Below, in pieces: positions 1 through 8,863 of a stretch of DNA of 64,000 bases. The stretch covers positions 1-64,000 of the forward strand of contig CAITYF010000031.1 of the NCBI GenBank assembly GCA_903896545.1, written 5' to 3'. A program made the position numbers and the translations under genes. The stretch comes from an uncultured Myxococcales bacterium. Its GTDB lineage: Bacteria > Myxococcota_A > UBA9042. Each line of letters begins with the position of its first letter. The first letter of the stretch is position 1. The notes beneath the pieces are model-generated. The model did no database searches. It worked only from the letters and a program-made list of their open reading frames with translations, and was not told the DNA's origin.

Positions 1-351
1 GCCCGGCCTGGTTTCTGTGGGCTACCCCGCTCCCCCCGGCGCGCGCCGAGGCTCCCGAAGAGCATCGCGCCCGACACGCGCGACAACTGGTATTCGCAGA
101 TTCCCAACTTTTGCCGCGGATCTTTTTACGCTGGCCGCAAAATACTTCCGCCCCGGCCAACGTGAAAGCGCAGCGGCCCCAGTCCCAGCCCCCGAACAAG
201 AGCGGCCAGCCGCACGAGCATCGCTGCAAAACCGCATTCTTACGGGCTTTGTCCACCAGCAGTCCCGCCAGGGACATCTTGACCTGTAGGCGCGGACTTC
301 AGTCCGGGCCGCCCCCAACACGCGGCCAACTCTCCGCTGCGAGACCCTTCG
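1..351. other. left-edge stretch with no confident gene
   Basis: Nothing here is recognisable as a known gene. On the minus strand a frame is open from an ATG at 277 to the window edge (about 92 codons, with several Cys and Trp), preceded by AGGTCAAG. It could be the start of a truncated gene or chance in GC-rich DNA. A short inverted repeat (CGGACT-TC-AGTCCG, 293-306) lies between this and the downstream tandem repeat and may be part of a dispersed intergenic repeat. Confidence 0.3.
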
Positions 352-427
352 GACCTGCTCCGTGACCCCGCCGACCTGCTCCGCGCCCCCGCCGACCTGC
401 TCCGCGCCCCCGCCGACCTGCTCCAAG
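352..427. repeat. 21-bp tandem repeat, about 3.6 copies
   Basis: Copies begin at 352, 373, 394 and 415, each with GACCTGCTCC followed by a C/G-rich tail; the last copy is partial. The period is exactly 21 bp. On the minus strand the array could encode a seven-residue EQVGGGA-like repeat, but it lies beyond the stop codon of the SDR gene at 444 and no protein context supports translation. It is best treated as a small intergenic minisatellite. Confidence 0.75.
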
Positions 428-443
428 CCGTTCCAGCCCCAGT

Positions 444-1976
444 TCACCAATCCGTCTCCATGTAATCCTTCAAGAACTTTCCCCACACGTGCTCGCCCGT
501 CCGAATCCCGTGGATAATCGGGTCCACAATCCGCGCGCCGCCGTCGACGATGTCGAGCGGTGGGTGGAAATGCTGCTCCACGCTCTTTTTCGCCGCGATG
601 TGCGCGGGGTCCTCGTCGTTGATCCAGCCCGTGTCCACGCTGTTCATGTGGATACCCGCCGCGTGGTAATCCGCCGCCGAGGTCCGCGTCATCATGTTCA
701 GCGCCGCCTTCGCCATGTTCGTGTGCGGGTGGCGGGTCGTCTTCAGCTTCCGGTAAAACTGCCCTTCCATCGCGGAAACATTCACGATGTGCTTGTCGCG
801 CTCCGGCGTCGCCAGCATCAGCGGCTTCAACCGCGCGTTCAGTACGAACGGCGCCACGGCGTTGATCAGCTGCGTCTCCAGCAGCTCCACCGACGACACT
901 TCGTCCAGCTGCAGCCGCCACGAGTTCCTGTCGCGCAAGTCCACCTGCTGCAGGTCCTGGTCCAGCTGCCCTTGCGGGAACAGGTGGTGCTGCGGCGTCT
1001 GCTCGTCCGGCAACAGTGCGGCCTGCGACATCTCTGCCGCGTGCGTCAGGCCCGGCGTGTGCGTGCGCGCCAGGAGCGCCTGCGGATTGGCGTCCGGCAG
1101 AATGTGATACCCGCGCAGCCCCTCATAGTTGCCCAACAGCTTCTGCACGGGCTCCGGCAAGTGCGCCAACTCGGTCGTCTCCAGCTCCATCATGTGCCGG
1201 TAGAATTCCGGCGGGCGGCGCACCGTCTGGCACGCGTTGTTGACGATGAAGTCCAGCCGATGGCGCGTCGTCATGATGTGGTGGCAGAACGCCTCCACGC
1301 TCGGCGTGTGCCGCAAGTCCAGCCCAAAGATCTCCAGTCGATGCCCCCAGTCGGCAAAGTCCGCTTCCTGGGCATAGCGCATGGCAGAATCGCGCGGAAA
1401 GCGCGTTGTGACGATCAGTTCCGCGCCCGCCCGCAGCAGCTTGATACCCGCCTGATAGCCAATCTTCACGCGTCCGCCCGTGAGCAGCGCGACGCGCCCA
1501 CGCAAATCGGCCATTTCTGTGCGCTTCTTGAAGTTGAACTCCGCGCACGGCGGGCACAGCTGGTCGTAAAACGGGTGGATCTGCGTGTATTTCTGCTTGC
1601 ACACGTAGCAGTGCTGCAGGTCGCGGGTCTCGCGCTGTTCGTCGTCGTCGATCTCGTCCTCAATCGGCGCTTCGGGCGGGAACACGTTGGGCGTGATGAA
1701 CACCGGCTTGGACCGCAACACGCGAATTCCCGCTTCTGCGCGCAAGTTCTGGTCGGCGGCCACGCGCTCGTTCTTGCGCCGCCGGTTGCGCGTCTTCGCT
1801 TCGCGCCGTCTTTGGTCCAAGTCCGGGCAAAACACGTCGCCGGCCGCGTTGGTCAAGCGGGCGCGTTCTTCCGCATCCAGGCCACGCATCAAGTCGCGGT
1901 CGGAAGCCAAGCGCTCCAGCAGGATCGTTGCCGCGCGGAACTGTTCCGCAAGAGATTCTGTTTCGTCCATCGTCAT
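444..1976 (-). CDS. SDR-family oxidoreductase with an N-terminal zinc-ribbon-like extension
   Basis: This is a 510-residue protein. Residues 1-155 form a charged extension with two Cys pairs (C123-x2-C126 and C141-x2-C144), probably a small zinc site. Residues 160-510 are a short-chain dehydrogenase: a variant nucleotide motif TGGRVKIG (166-173), the VNNA motif, and a catalytic-type Ser in NVSAMEG. The position four residues before the active-site Lys, normally Tyr, is Thr in HTNMAK, and Ser-to-Lys spacing is longer than usual. It may therefore use another residue (a Tyr lies seven residues after the Ser) or be a non-classical SDR. Substrate unknown. It starts 3 bp after the upstream PNGase-like gene, so the two are probably cotranscribed. 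Confidence 0.85.
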   Translation of the reverse strand: MTMDETESLAEQFRAATILLERLASDRDLMRGLDAEERARLTNAAGDVFCPDLDQRRREAKTRNRRRKNERVAADQNLRAEAGIRVLRSKPVFITPNVFPPEAPIEDEIDDDEQRETRDLQHCYVCKQKYTQIHPFYDQLCPPCAEFNFKKRTEMADLRGRVALLTGGRVKIGYQAGIKLLRAGAELIVTTRFPRDSAMRYAQEADFADWGHRLEIFGLDLRHTPSVEAFCHHIMTTRHRLDFIVNNACQTVRRPPEFYRHMMELETTELAHLPEPVQKLLGNYEGLRGYHILPDANPQALLARTHTPGLTHAAEMSQAALLPDEQTPQHHLFPQGQLDQDLQQVDLRDRNSWRLQLDEVSSVELLETQLINAVAPFVLNARLKPLMLATPERDKHIVNVSAMEGQFYRKLKTTRHPHTNMAKAALNMMTRTSAADYHAAGIHMNSVDTGWINDEDPAHIAAKKSVEQHFHPPLDIVDGGARIVDPIIHGIRTGEHVWGKFLKDYMETDW

Positions 1977-1979
1977 GCG

Positions 1980-3686
1980 CTACTCGTACACCACAAGCCA
2001 AACGGCCCCATCAATGTTTGCACTGCCATCTGGCGGGGTCTTGCCCGCGAACTGCCCATGATAACTCAACGACGGCGTCGTGTTCGTGATGGCGTCCGAA
2101 AGGTCCACGACCCACGGGTCCACTTGCATGCCCGGACACCAGCCGCCGCGGCCAAACCACCACGTGCCGCCCTGATTCGGCGTCATGCCCTTGCTCATGT
2201 TCGGCATGCACTTGCTCGACGTTCCCGCCTCCTTGTGCTCTTTTTTCCACGTCTTGCCGCCCACTTCAAAGACATGCTGGTGGTTGCAGAACTCCGCGCA
2301 CGAGGTTCCCGCGTCCGCGCCGTGACCGGTAATCAGCGCCCAGAGTTCCACCTTCTTCGCTGTCGACGGCACGTTCACTTTCTGATCCGGATGCAGCGCG
2401 TCGTACTTGCTGTTGAACCCGCCGCCGTCCCACAGCTTGGTCACCGTCTTGGGCTGCATGCCCTTGTTGCGGTTGACGAACCGCAGCGACAGGAACGTCG
2501 AGGTCGGCTGCACGTTCCACGACGGCGCCCATTCCCAGTGCAGGTGCTGCGTGCCGCCTTTGCGCAGGTAGACAAGCATCGGCGTCGCATCGACGACCCA
2601 GCGCGTCTCGCGGTGGTAGCTCGTGATGAACCGCGCGATCTCCAAGTCCTTGCCGTTCTCATCGCGCACCGCCAACCACGCGATGTAGTCCCACGCCCCG
2701 CAGTTGCCAGGCTCCGGCTTGGCCGGTTCCGGGCAGCGCATCTCCACTTCGATCTCCAGCGTGTCGTAGCCCGCGAGCTTGTCCGCCGTCGTCAACGTCA
2801 CGTCGGCTTCCGCGAACTGCGACAGCACTTCCCCCTTGAACACCGGCACCACCAGCGCGTCTTCACCCACGCGCGCATCCGCCCGCGTCGCTTCGCCGTT
2901 GTACATCACCGCCTCGTGCGCCGCGTAGGCCAGGTTCGCCTTGTACGGCCACACCTTCTGCGGGTCCGCACCCGCGATCGGCCGCGTCACGTCCGCGAGC
3001 ATCCCAAAACCGCGAATGCGCTGCGCGCGGTCGATGCCAAAGCCAATCGCGCCGTGCCCTTTCAGCACCGTCGCCGGCCAGGCATCCAGCTCCTGCACAC
3101 GCTTGGCCACGACGTGCAGGTGCGCTTTCCAGAACGTCCCGTCTTCTTCGGGCAGCGAACTCAGGTACGTGTCCACGCGCGTTTGCATCTCGTCGATCGC
3201 GGTCTGCGCGTCGGCCGCGGCCTGCCGCGACATGAAGAAATAGTGCACGTTCTTGGGCGACGCCTTCACCAGATTCTTCAGATCGGCCGTCCAAATCGAC
3301 GTCGCGTCGAGGTCTGAAACCGGGATCGTGTCCGGCACAAAGAGATACGTCTCACAGCCCAACCAATTCGCCTTGAAGTTCCAGTCCGTGCCGTCGGTCA
3401 TGGGCAACGTAAAGTCCTCGGCCAGATCGTGGCGCAACTTTCCATAGGGTCCATCGGCAAAAGCCCGCGCCGACCACCCGCCATCGACGCAAGCTTGCGG
3501 CGGCGTGAAGACGTCGGTCTGGACGTCCGCGCCTGTGTCCACTGCGGACACGTCGTCTGTCGCCGTGACCTCCGTTCCTTGCGCATCGGTGAGGGCGACG
3601 TCCGCGGCAGCGTCATCGGCCGACGTGGCGGGCGTGCTGCAGGCCAGAAGCAAAGAAAGGAAGCAAACGGCGTGACGAACGGACAT
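1980..3686 (-). CDS. secreted PNGase F-like lipoprotein (putative peptide:N-glycanase)
   Basis: This is a 568-residue protein with a lipoprotein signal (LLLAC, Cys about residue 16) and an acidic Asp/Ala/Thr tether up to about residue 55. The C-terminal half resembles the PNGase F fold: a conserved Asp in CGAWDYIAW (about 329-337), a CAEFCNHQH segment (about 464) and a GGTWWFGRGGWCPG motif (about 508-521) typical of the second jelly-roll domain. PNGase F removes N-glycans from asparagine in glycoproteins, so an outer-surface role on foreign glycoproteins is plausible. The middle region (about 60-280) is not recognised. Activity is inferred; the other catalytic acids were not individually confirmed. 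It is divergent from the membrane-protein gene at 3874. Confidence 0.75.
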   Translation of the reverse strand: MSVRHAVCFLSLLLACSTPATSADDAAADVALTDAQGTEVTATDDVSAVDTGADVQTDVFTPPQACVDGGWSARAFADGPYGKLRHDLAEDFTLPMTDGTDWNFKANWLGCETYLFVPDTIPVSDLDATSIWTADLKNLVKASPKNVHYFFMSRQAAADAQTAIDEMQTRVDTYLSSLPEEDGTFWKAHLHVVAKRVQELDAWPATVLKGHGAIGFGIDRAQRIRGFGMLADVTRPIAGADPQKVWPYKANLAYAAHEAVMYNGEATRADARVGEDALVVPVFKGEVLSQFAEADVTLTTADKLAGYDTLEIEVEMRCPEPAKPEPGNCGAWDYIAWLAVRDENGKDLEIARFITSYHRETRWVVDATPMLVYLRKGGTQHLHWEWAPSWNVQPTSTFLSLRFVNRNKGMQPKTVTKLWDGGGFNSKYDALHPDQKVNVPSTAKKVELWALITGHGADAGTSCAEFCNHQHVFEVGGKTWKKEHKEAGTSSKCMPNMSKGMTPNQGGTWWFGRGGWCPGMQVDPWVVDLSDAITNTTPSLSYHGQFAGKTPPDGSANIDGAVWLVVYE

Positions 3687-3873
3687 CGGAGCTCCTCAGG
3701 GCGCATGCGGGCAACAGCCGCAACGGCGCCACGATACGGCATCGTGGGGCAGTTCGGCAAACCGTTTTCCTCGGCCAGCGTGGCTTGACCGCTGCGGGCG
3801 ACGGACGCACAGTTGCCACATTGCGGTCCCGTCCGCCAGCCATCACACAGCCCCGTTCCAAAGGCGTCTTCTC

Positions 3874-5538
3874 ATGGCCAAGGCCAAGCCTCGCAGCGCT
3901 CCGCACGCCGTCGCGCCGTTGTTGCCGGCGTCCCGCGCGGACCGCTGGACAGCGCTGGTGCTGCTCCTCGGCGGGTTCTTGCTGTACCACCGGATCGAAG
4001 TGTTCTCCGGCCTGGAAATGCAAATCGGCGGCGGTGCCGATCCACGCCTCATCCACACGGTCTGCGAACACTGGCTGCAGGTCTTTGGCGGCCACGCCGA
4101 CGTCGCTTCCCCGCACATTTTCTGGCCCCAACAGGGCACGCTCGGCTACACCGACGCGATGTTCGCCCACGGCGCGCTCTACGCGCTGGCCCGCTGCCTC
4201 GGCGTCGAGATGTTCCAAGCCTACAACTTCATGCTGCTGAGCATCGACGCACTGAACCTCGCCGCCACTTTCGCCCTACTCCGTGTGGGGCTGCGCGTTC
4301 GCATGCCCGCCGCTGCCTTCGGCGCCGTGGTTTTCGCGCTCAACAGCGCCAAGCTTTCGCAAATCGGCCACGCCCAGCTCCAGGCGCTCTTCCCTCTGCC
4401 GATCGCGCTTTTGGCGCTTATTCTTCTGGCGCGCCGACCACGGTTGTCGTGGCCCACGTTCGCGCTCGGCGCGGTCTTTGGCGGCTGCATCGCTCTGGAA
4501 ATCTGGAGCAGCTACTACAACGGCTGGTTCTTCTGCTTCTGGCTGCTGATCGCTGGAATTCTCGCGCTCGCCCAGCGGGAAACCCGGGGAACCGCGCTGG
4601 CAACGCTGCGTTTACACTGGCCTGCGCTGCTCGTCGCTCTCGCCGTGCTTGATGTGGCGCTGCTGCCGTTTGCGCGCATTTACCAACCCGTGGCGGAACA
4701 ACTCGGCATGCGCGACTACGACGAAGTGCGCGCGATGCTCCCCCAGCCGCTCTCGTACTTCAGCATGGGCGAGGCGTCGCTCGTTTGGGGCTGGCTGCCC
4801 AAAGTCTTCCCGCAGTTCAACGCGTTGCCGACGCCTTGGGAGCACCGCATGGGCATTGGCCTCGTGCCGGTGCTGGCATTTGTGGCAGCGCTCGCGGTGA
4901 CGTCGCGCGCCGTGCTGCGGCGGAACGCGAGCGTCGCAGATCGCTGGCTCCTGCTTCTGATCGCGTCGGCCCTGGTGTTCCTTCTCCTGCCCATCCGCCT
5001 GGGCAACGACTCGCTGTGGCGCTGGTTCTTTGACAACTTTCCCGGTGCCGGCGCGCTGCGTTCGGTCACACGCATCATGCTGGTCGCGGCGCTGCCTCTT
5101 GCGCTGATCGCTGCGATGTTGGCCGATCGGTTGCTGCAACGCGCGCAAACGAGCGTGTGGCGCACCGCGTGGGTGTCGGCCCTCGCTGCGTTGGCCGTCT
5201 TCGGCATCGTGGAACAAACGCGCAAGCTGCCGGGTCACATTCCCGCCGAAGAACGCGCGCGAATCGCTGAAATCGCTGGGCAAATCACCTCGCGCCCCTG
5301 CGTCGCGTTCGTGGTGAAGACCACGTCCACAGGACCAGAATCGGAGATCGATCTGCAAACCATGGCGATGCTGGCGGCGATGCGAACCGGCGTGCCCACC
5401 TTGAATGGCTACAGCGGCAAGTATCCCTACGGCTGGGACTTGGAGAAAATGCGCGCGCCCGGTTACCCCGACCGCATTCGCGAATGGCTGATGCGCAACC
5501 ACGAGTCAGCGCGGATCTGTGTGGCGACGGTCAAGTAG
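3874..5538 (+). CDS. multi-spanning membrane protein, glycosyltransferase-like architecture
   Basis: This is a 554-residue protein with a short basic N-terminus and roughly ten hydrophobic segments spread over residues 25-460, followed by a soluble C-terminal part. A periplasmic-type loop after the first helix (about 45-90) contains acidic and aromatic residues. This layout resembles GT-C or dolichol-phosphate-type sugar transferases and YfhO-like proteins, but no specific catalytic motif was recognised, so the function is left open. The ATG at 3874 follows an AAAGG stretch. The gene ends 12 bp from the convergent VWA gene. Confidence 0.75.
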   Translation: MAKAKPRSAPHAVAPLLPASRADRWTALVLLLGGFLLYHRIEVFSGLEMQIGGGADPRLIHTVCEHWLQVFGGHADVASPHIFWPQQGTLGYTDAMFAHGALYALARCLGVEMFQAYNFMLLSIDALNLAATFALLRVGLRVRMPAAAFGAVVFALNSAKLSQIGHAQLQALFPLPIALLALILLARRPRLSWPTFALGAVFGGCIALEIWSSYYNGWFFCFWLLIAGILALAQRETRGTALATLRLHWPALLVALAVLDVALLPFARIYQPVAEQLGMRDYDEVRAMLPQPLSYFSMGEASLVWGWLPKVFPQFNALPTPWEHRMGIGLVPVLAFVAALAVTSRAVLRRNASVADRWLLLLIASALVFLLLPIRLGNDSLWRWFFDNFPGAGALRSVTRIMLVAALPLALIAAMLADRLLQRAQTSVWRTAWVSALAALAVFGIVEQTRKLPGHIPAEERARIAEIAGQITSRPCVAFVVKTTSTGPESEIDLQTMAMLAAMRTGVPTLNGYSGKYPYGWDLEKMRAPGYPDRIREWLMRNHESARICVATVK

Positions 5539-5550
5539 CGACCCGCGCTC

Positions 5551-6582
5551 CTACTTCACCACGTACCGCACCGTGATCTTCGTCCCCGGCGCCGGCGCGT
5601 GAACAAACCGCAGCGTCCGGTCCGCCAGTGTCCAGGTCAAGGACGAATCGGGGGGCGCAACCGTCAGCTCCACCGTTTCCGGTACCGGCGTGGCGCTAAG
5701 CACCGCGAATTTGATGCCCTCGCGGACGCGCTTGCCAATGGATGCCAGCGTTGGGCCGTAGTCCGTCGCGCAAATGCTGCCAGTTTCGCCATTGGTCTTT
5801 GCCGCGAACTCGGCTAGCACTTCTCCGTAGTGACCACCCAGCGTCTCGTGCGCCGCGTAGCACGCCTTGTCGCCGGGCTGCACGATCACTGCAAAGCCAG
5901 TCAGCACCTTTTGCGCGCCAAAGGCGTCGGCAACCGCCGCAATGACCGCTTCAGGACGGTCCACGTCTGTGCTGCCGGAACTGCCTTCATCCTCATCCGA
6001 TAGAACGATCACGACCAAGTCTGCATCGGCACGGAAGAATCCAGCATTCACGTCATCGCGTTTGCCCACAGCCTGAATCGTCGCGCGCAACGGCCTTTCG
6101 TCCGTGGACGGGCAGTCGGCCTGACACGTCCATGTCTCGTCACGGACGATCGCGTTGGCAAAGAGCTGTGGGGCATTGGGCATCGCTGTCGTCAGGAAGC
6201 GCTGATGCACCGCCGGAAAGTCGAGTAACGCGCCTTTCAAGCCAAACGTTCCGTCTGACACGTCCGTCGTCGTGATGCCGATTTGCCAGTCGATCTTGGC
6301 CAGGCCGCTGAGGAATTCCTTCAGTCGATCCGCCAACCGCTGCTGGGCGTTGCGCATGGAATCCGAGTTGTCGTCGACAAAAAGCACATCCACGCGCGCC
6401 CGGGTCTCGAACTCGTCAAAACGAAACAGGTCTTCTTCTCGGCCATCTGCCAGCTTGTGACTTTCCGATGCCGTTGCTTTCGCTTCCTGCGGCGTGTCAG
6501 CGGTGCTCACGTCAGAGCACGCGGCAAGCGCCGACCACACCGCCAACAGCAGAACGACTTGCAACCGACCGGTGATGCACAT
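5551..6582 (-). CDS. VWA-domain lipoprotein
   Basis: The ATG at 6582 is chosen because GAGGTGG lies just upstream and it gives a clean lipoprotein signal (MCITGR... ending LAAC); an ATG at 6651 would hide that signal. The 343-residue product has a von Willebrand A-like domain: VDVLFVDDNSDSM carries a DxSxS metal-ion site (DNSDS), and a later VVIVLSDEDEG segment matches the usual second acidic strand. VWA domains bind protein ligands through a divalent metal. The last ~80 residues form a beta-rich tail ending in a KITVRYVVK strand. Related VWA lipoproteins are common in predatory and social deltaproteobacteria. Partner unknown. Confidence 0.8.
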   Translation of the reverse strand: MCITGRLQVVLLLAVWSALAACSDVSTADTPQEAKATASESHKLADGREEDLFRFDEFETRARVDVLFVDDNSDSMRNAQQRLADRLKEFLSGLAKIDWQIGITTTDVSDGTFGLKGALLDFPAVHQRFLTTAMPNAPQLFANAIVRDETWTCQADCPSTDERPLRATIQAVGKRDDVNAGFFRADADLVVIVLSDEDEGSSGSTDVDRPEAVIAAVADAFGAQKVLTGFAVIVQPGDKACYAAHETLGGHYGEVLAEFAAKTNGETGSICATDYGPTLASIGKRVREGIKFAVLSATPVPETVELTVAPPDSSLTWTLADRTLRFVHAPAPGTKITVRYVVK

Positions 6583-6657
6583 GACCCACCTCAGGAGCGA
6601 ACTGTTCAACGCCAGTATGTCGCCATTTTGCGCCAAAGGGATCAAGCGCACAAGTCG

Positions 6658-7545
6658 TCACGGGAAGTCGGACTGCACCGGTCGCGTCCCATTGAGGCGT
6701 CCCAGCACCAACGGCAGCAGCGTCTGCGCGGCTTGCGCGTTGCCGCGCGGGCTAAAATGCGGGTCGCCTTCCAAACGCTCAAACTTGTTCGCACCGGTCT
6801 TGCGAACTTCCGCGCCACCGCGCTGTGCGATCGCCACAAGCTCTTCATTGGCCCGATCCGGCACGCCTTCGGTCCAAATCAGAACGGGCACGTGTGCTTC
6901 GCGCGCCAACTGCAAGAAGGTCGCCAAGTCGCGCGTGTACGCTGGGTAGTCCGACACGAAGTTGAAGCGCACCAGCAGCCACGCGCGCGCCAAACCGGAG
7001 AACTGCAGCGCCTTCAGAAAGGCGGGCGTGAGGCGCATCGGCACCAAGCTGTCATTGCGGCTGAGCTGCAGCACCACCAGGTCCGGCTGCAACGGCAACA
7101 CTTGCGTCGGCAGCTGGCCGAGGAAGTCCGCCATCGCGTAGCCAGGCACGCCGCCGTTCCACACCTCCACGTCGGTTTGCGTCAGCGCCGCTTGGAGTTG
7201 CACCGGCAGCGCATCCGCGTCGTTCACGCCGATGCCAAACGTCACCGAGTCACCCATCAGCACCACGCGCCGCACCCCGGCGGTCTTCGCCAACGGCCGT
7301 TCCGGCCCGCGCAGCCCCAGGTGGTTCGTGTGCACCTGCGTCGCGCTTGCATCGCGCCAGAGCGTCCACGTCGTCGCGAGGTTCGGTGCCAGTCGATAGT
7401 ACGGCGGCGTCTCGCGTCCCGTCAGTTCGATCAGCCCACGCAAGCTCGCCGCAGGCCGCGTCAGCAGCGTCCACAGCAGCAACTGGTCGAGCAGCAGCAC
7501 GGCCAACAGCAACTTCACCAACCGCTTCCACCGCGAGGACGGCAT
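6658..7545 (-). CDS. membrane-anchored SGNH/GDSL hydrolase
   Basis: This is a 295-residue protein with an N-terminal hydrophobic anchor (about residues 8-28). The catalytic blocks of the SGNH fold are visible: MGDSVTFG (Ser block), NGGVPGY (Gly block), LSRNDS (Asn block) and DPHFSPRGN (Asp-His block). Enzymes of this fold are esterases, lipases or O-acetyl esterases, often acting on cell-wall or exported glycans; the substrate cannot be read from sequence. The ATG follows directly on the stop of the upstream small gene (TAG then ATG), so the pair is translationally coupled. Confidence 0.85.
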   Translation of the reverse strand: MPSSRWKRLVKLLLAVLLLDQLLLWTLLTRPAASLRGLIELTGRETPPYYRLAPNLATTWTLWRDASATQVHTNHLGLRGPERPLAKTAGVRRVVLMGDSVTFGIGVNDADALPVQLQAALTQTDVEVWNGGVPGYAMADFLGQLPTQVLPLQPDLVVLQLSRNDSLVPMRLTPAFLKALQFSGLARAWLLVRFNFVSDYPAYTRDLATFLQLAREAHVPVLIWTEGVPDRANEELVAIAQRGGAEVRKTGANKFERLEGDPHFSPRGNAQAAQTLLPLVLGRLNGTRPVQSDFP

Positions 7546-7845
7546 CTACTGCGCGCCCCCCGACCGAAGCAGCGCGTCGTTGAAGTTCCCCTTCGGTCGA
7601 ATCAGCACCTTATGCTCCGGTGGCCGCGCCGCCGTTGACGACACATCGCTCGGCATTTCCCTGACGGCCACAGTGATCTCGCCAGCGCGTTCGTGAAACT
7701 CCACAGTCCGCTTTTTTCCCTTGCTCTTGGCCGTCGGCACCGACTTGACCGCCTTGGTGGGCACCTTCACGGGCTTCCTCGGTGGATCCGCCGCGCCAAG
7801 TTGCGGCAACAGCACGAGCACGGCGCACACAAGCAGCTTCTTCAC
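7546..7845 (-). CDS. small secreted basic protein of unknown function
   Basis: The GTG at 7845 is preferred: GGAG lies upstream and it opens a signal peptide (KKLLVCAVLVLLPQLGAADPP). A longer frame reaching 7992 would bury this signal. The mature part (about 75 residues) starts Lys/Pro-rich, followed by a short region with VEFHERAGEITVAVREMP and FNDALLRSGG. No family recognised. It directly precedes the SGNH hydrolase on the same transcript and may be its periplasmic partner, but that is inference from position only. Confidence 0.6.
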   Translation of the reverse strand: MKKLLVCAVLVLLPQLGAADPPRKPVKVPTKAVKSVPTAKSKGKKRTVEFHERAGEITVAVREMPSDVSSTAARPPEHKVLIRPKGNFNDALLRSGGAQ

Positions 7846-7959
7846 GTGACGCTCCGACCGCGCAAAAAGTTGCGTGAGCCGATCTTCACCGGGTTGCGTG
7901 TGCGGTTCAAGTGCTTTCTGCGTCGTGGTACCGCGCTGCGTGCGCTCCAGACAGTTGTG

Positions 7960-7973
7960 AAAACCTAGGTTTT
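7960..7973. promoter_or_regulatory. perfect 14-bp palindrome, possible operator
   Basis: AAAACCTAGGTTTT is identical to its reverse complement and is AT-rich against a GC-rich background. It lies in the divergent region between the small secreted gene (start 7845) and the RIC-like gene (start 8068). A TTGACA hexamer follows at 8000-8005 with only a weak -10 (around 8023-8029). A dimeric repressor or activator site is plausible; it does not match FNR or NsrR consensus sites that I know. Confidence 0.4.
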
Positions 7974-8067
7974 GCTGCGCGACTTCAGGCAAAAACGACT
8001 TGACATTTGAGGACTTTTGCGACTAGTGAGCAATCACGCCGTTCGACGCGGTGGGAAGGCTGTTGAC

Positions 8068-8754
8068 ATGACCCAGAGCGCCCCGCATTCAGTTGCACCG
8101 ACCACCGTGGTGCAGCTTCTGCGCACGTATCCGGCCGCTGCATGCGTGCTGGAGCGCCACAAAATCGACTTCTTGTGCCGTGGCAACGAGACTCTGGAAC
8201 AAGCCTGTATCGCCGCCGGCGTGACACTGCCCGTGCTCATCGACGAGATCGACGTCGCCAACCGGACGGTGCGGCTCGACTGGTCCAATCTGCCAGCGCC
8301 CGTGTTGTGCGACGCGATCGAGGCGCGCTTTCACGTGCCACTAGCCGATGAACTGCCCCGCCTTCAGGCAGTGGCTGAGCGCGTGCTGATGGTTCACGGC
8401 GAGACGGACGGGGCCACGCTGCAGCCGATCGCGCACACGCTGGATCAAATTGTCGGCGATCTGGTACCCCACATGGCGGCGGAAGAGGAAGAAGTGTTTC
8501 CGCTGATCCGTGACGGCCAAGGTCGCGAGGCGGTCGCGTTCATTCGCGCCACGCAGCGCGAGCACGACACGCTCAGCACGTTGCTGACGTTGCTGCACCG
8601 GCAAACCAACGGCTTCACGCCGCCTCTGCACGCGGGTCCACAATGGCGTGCGCTGTACAAAGGGCTCGCGGATCTGGAAGCCGAAACGCGTGAGCACATT
8701 CGGATGGAAGATGAGGTCTTGACTGGCGTGCTGACCGCAGCGTCACAGTTCTAG
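8068..8754 (+). CDS. RIC/ScdA/YtfE-type iron-sulfur cluster repair di-iron protein
   Basis: The start is ATG 8068 with GGGAAGG upstream; a TTG at 8017 is less likely. The 228-residue product has an N-terminal ScdA_N-like domain (about 12-70) with the Cys-containing HKIDFLCRG motif. A hemerythrin-like region follows: an FHVPL...LP helix, a VHGE block, HMAAEEEEVFP, a REHDTL block and EHIRMEDEVL. The His and Glu residues fit a di-iron site. Proteins of this family restore Fe-S clusters damaged by nitric oxide or oxidants. The first HHE helix is less conserved than in YtfE (usually HxxHR), so iron ligation should be checked. A lone palindrome upstream may carry its regulation. Confidence 0.85.
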   Translation: MTQSAPHSVAPTTVVQLLRTYPAAACVLERHKIDFLCRGNETLEQACIAAGVTLPVLIDEIDVANRTVRLDWSNLPAPVLCDAIEARFHVPLADELPRLQAVAERVLMVHGETDGATLQPIAHTLDQIVGDLVPHMAAEEEEVFPLIRDGQGREAVAFIRATQREHDTLSTLLTLLHRQTNGFTPPLHAGPQWRALYKGLADLEAETREHIRMEDEVLTGVLTAASQF

Positions 8755-8863
8755 ACAGGACGATCTTTGTCCAACAGCGCGCTCTGTGGATCGAATCGCT
8801 CTCGGACTCGACCGCGCGCACACGTCTCCGTCTGCGCGCCACGGATCGAGAAAGGGTCCAGGG

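Noticed and set aside
1-277. Truncated minus-strand gene at the window edge
   Set aside because: Open but short, with no recognised domain; not called as a CDS, only noted.
489-3317. Long plus-strand open frame opposite the SDR and PNGase-like genes
   Set aside because: Arg/His/Val-rich translation with no domain; it mirrors the codon bias of the minus-strand genes.
8000-8029. FNR-type box before the RIC-like gene
   Set aside because: TTGAC is present, but the second half-site (ATCAA) is missing at the right distance.
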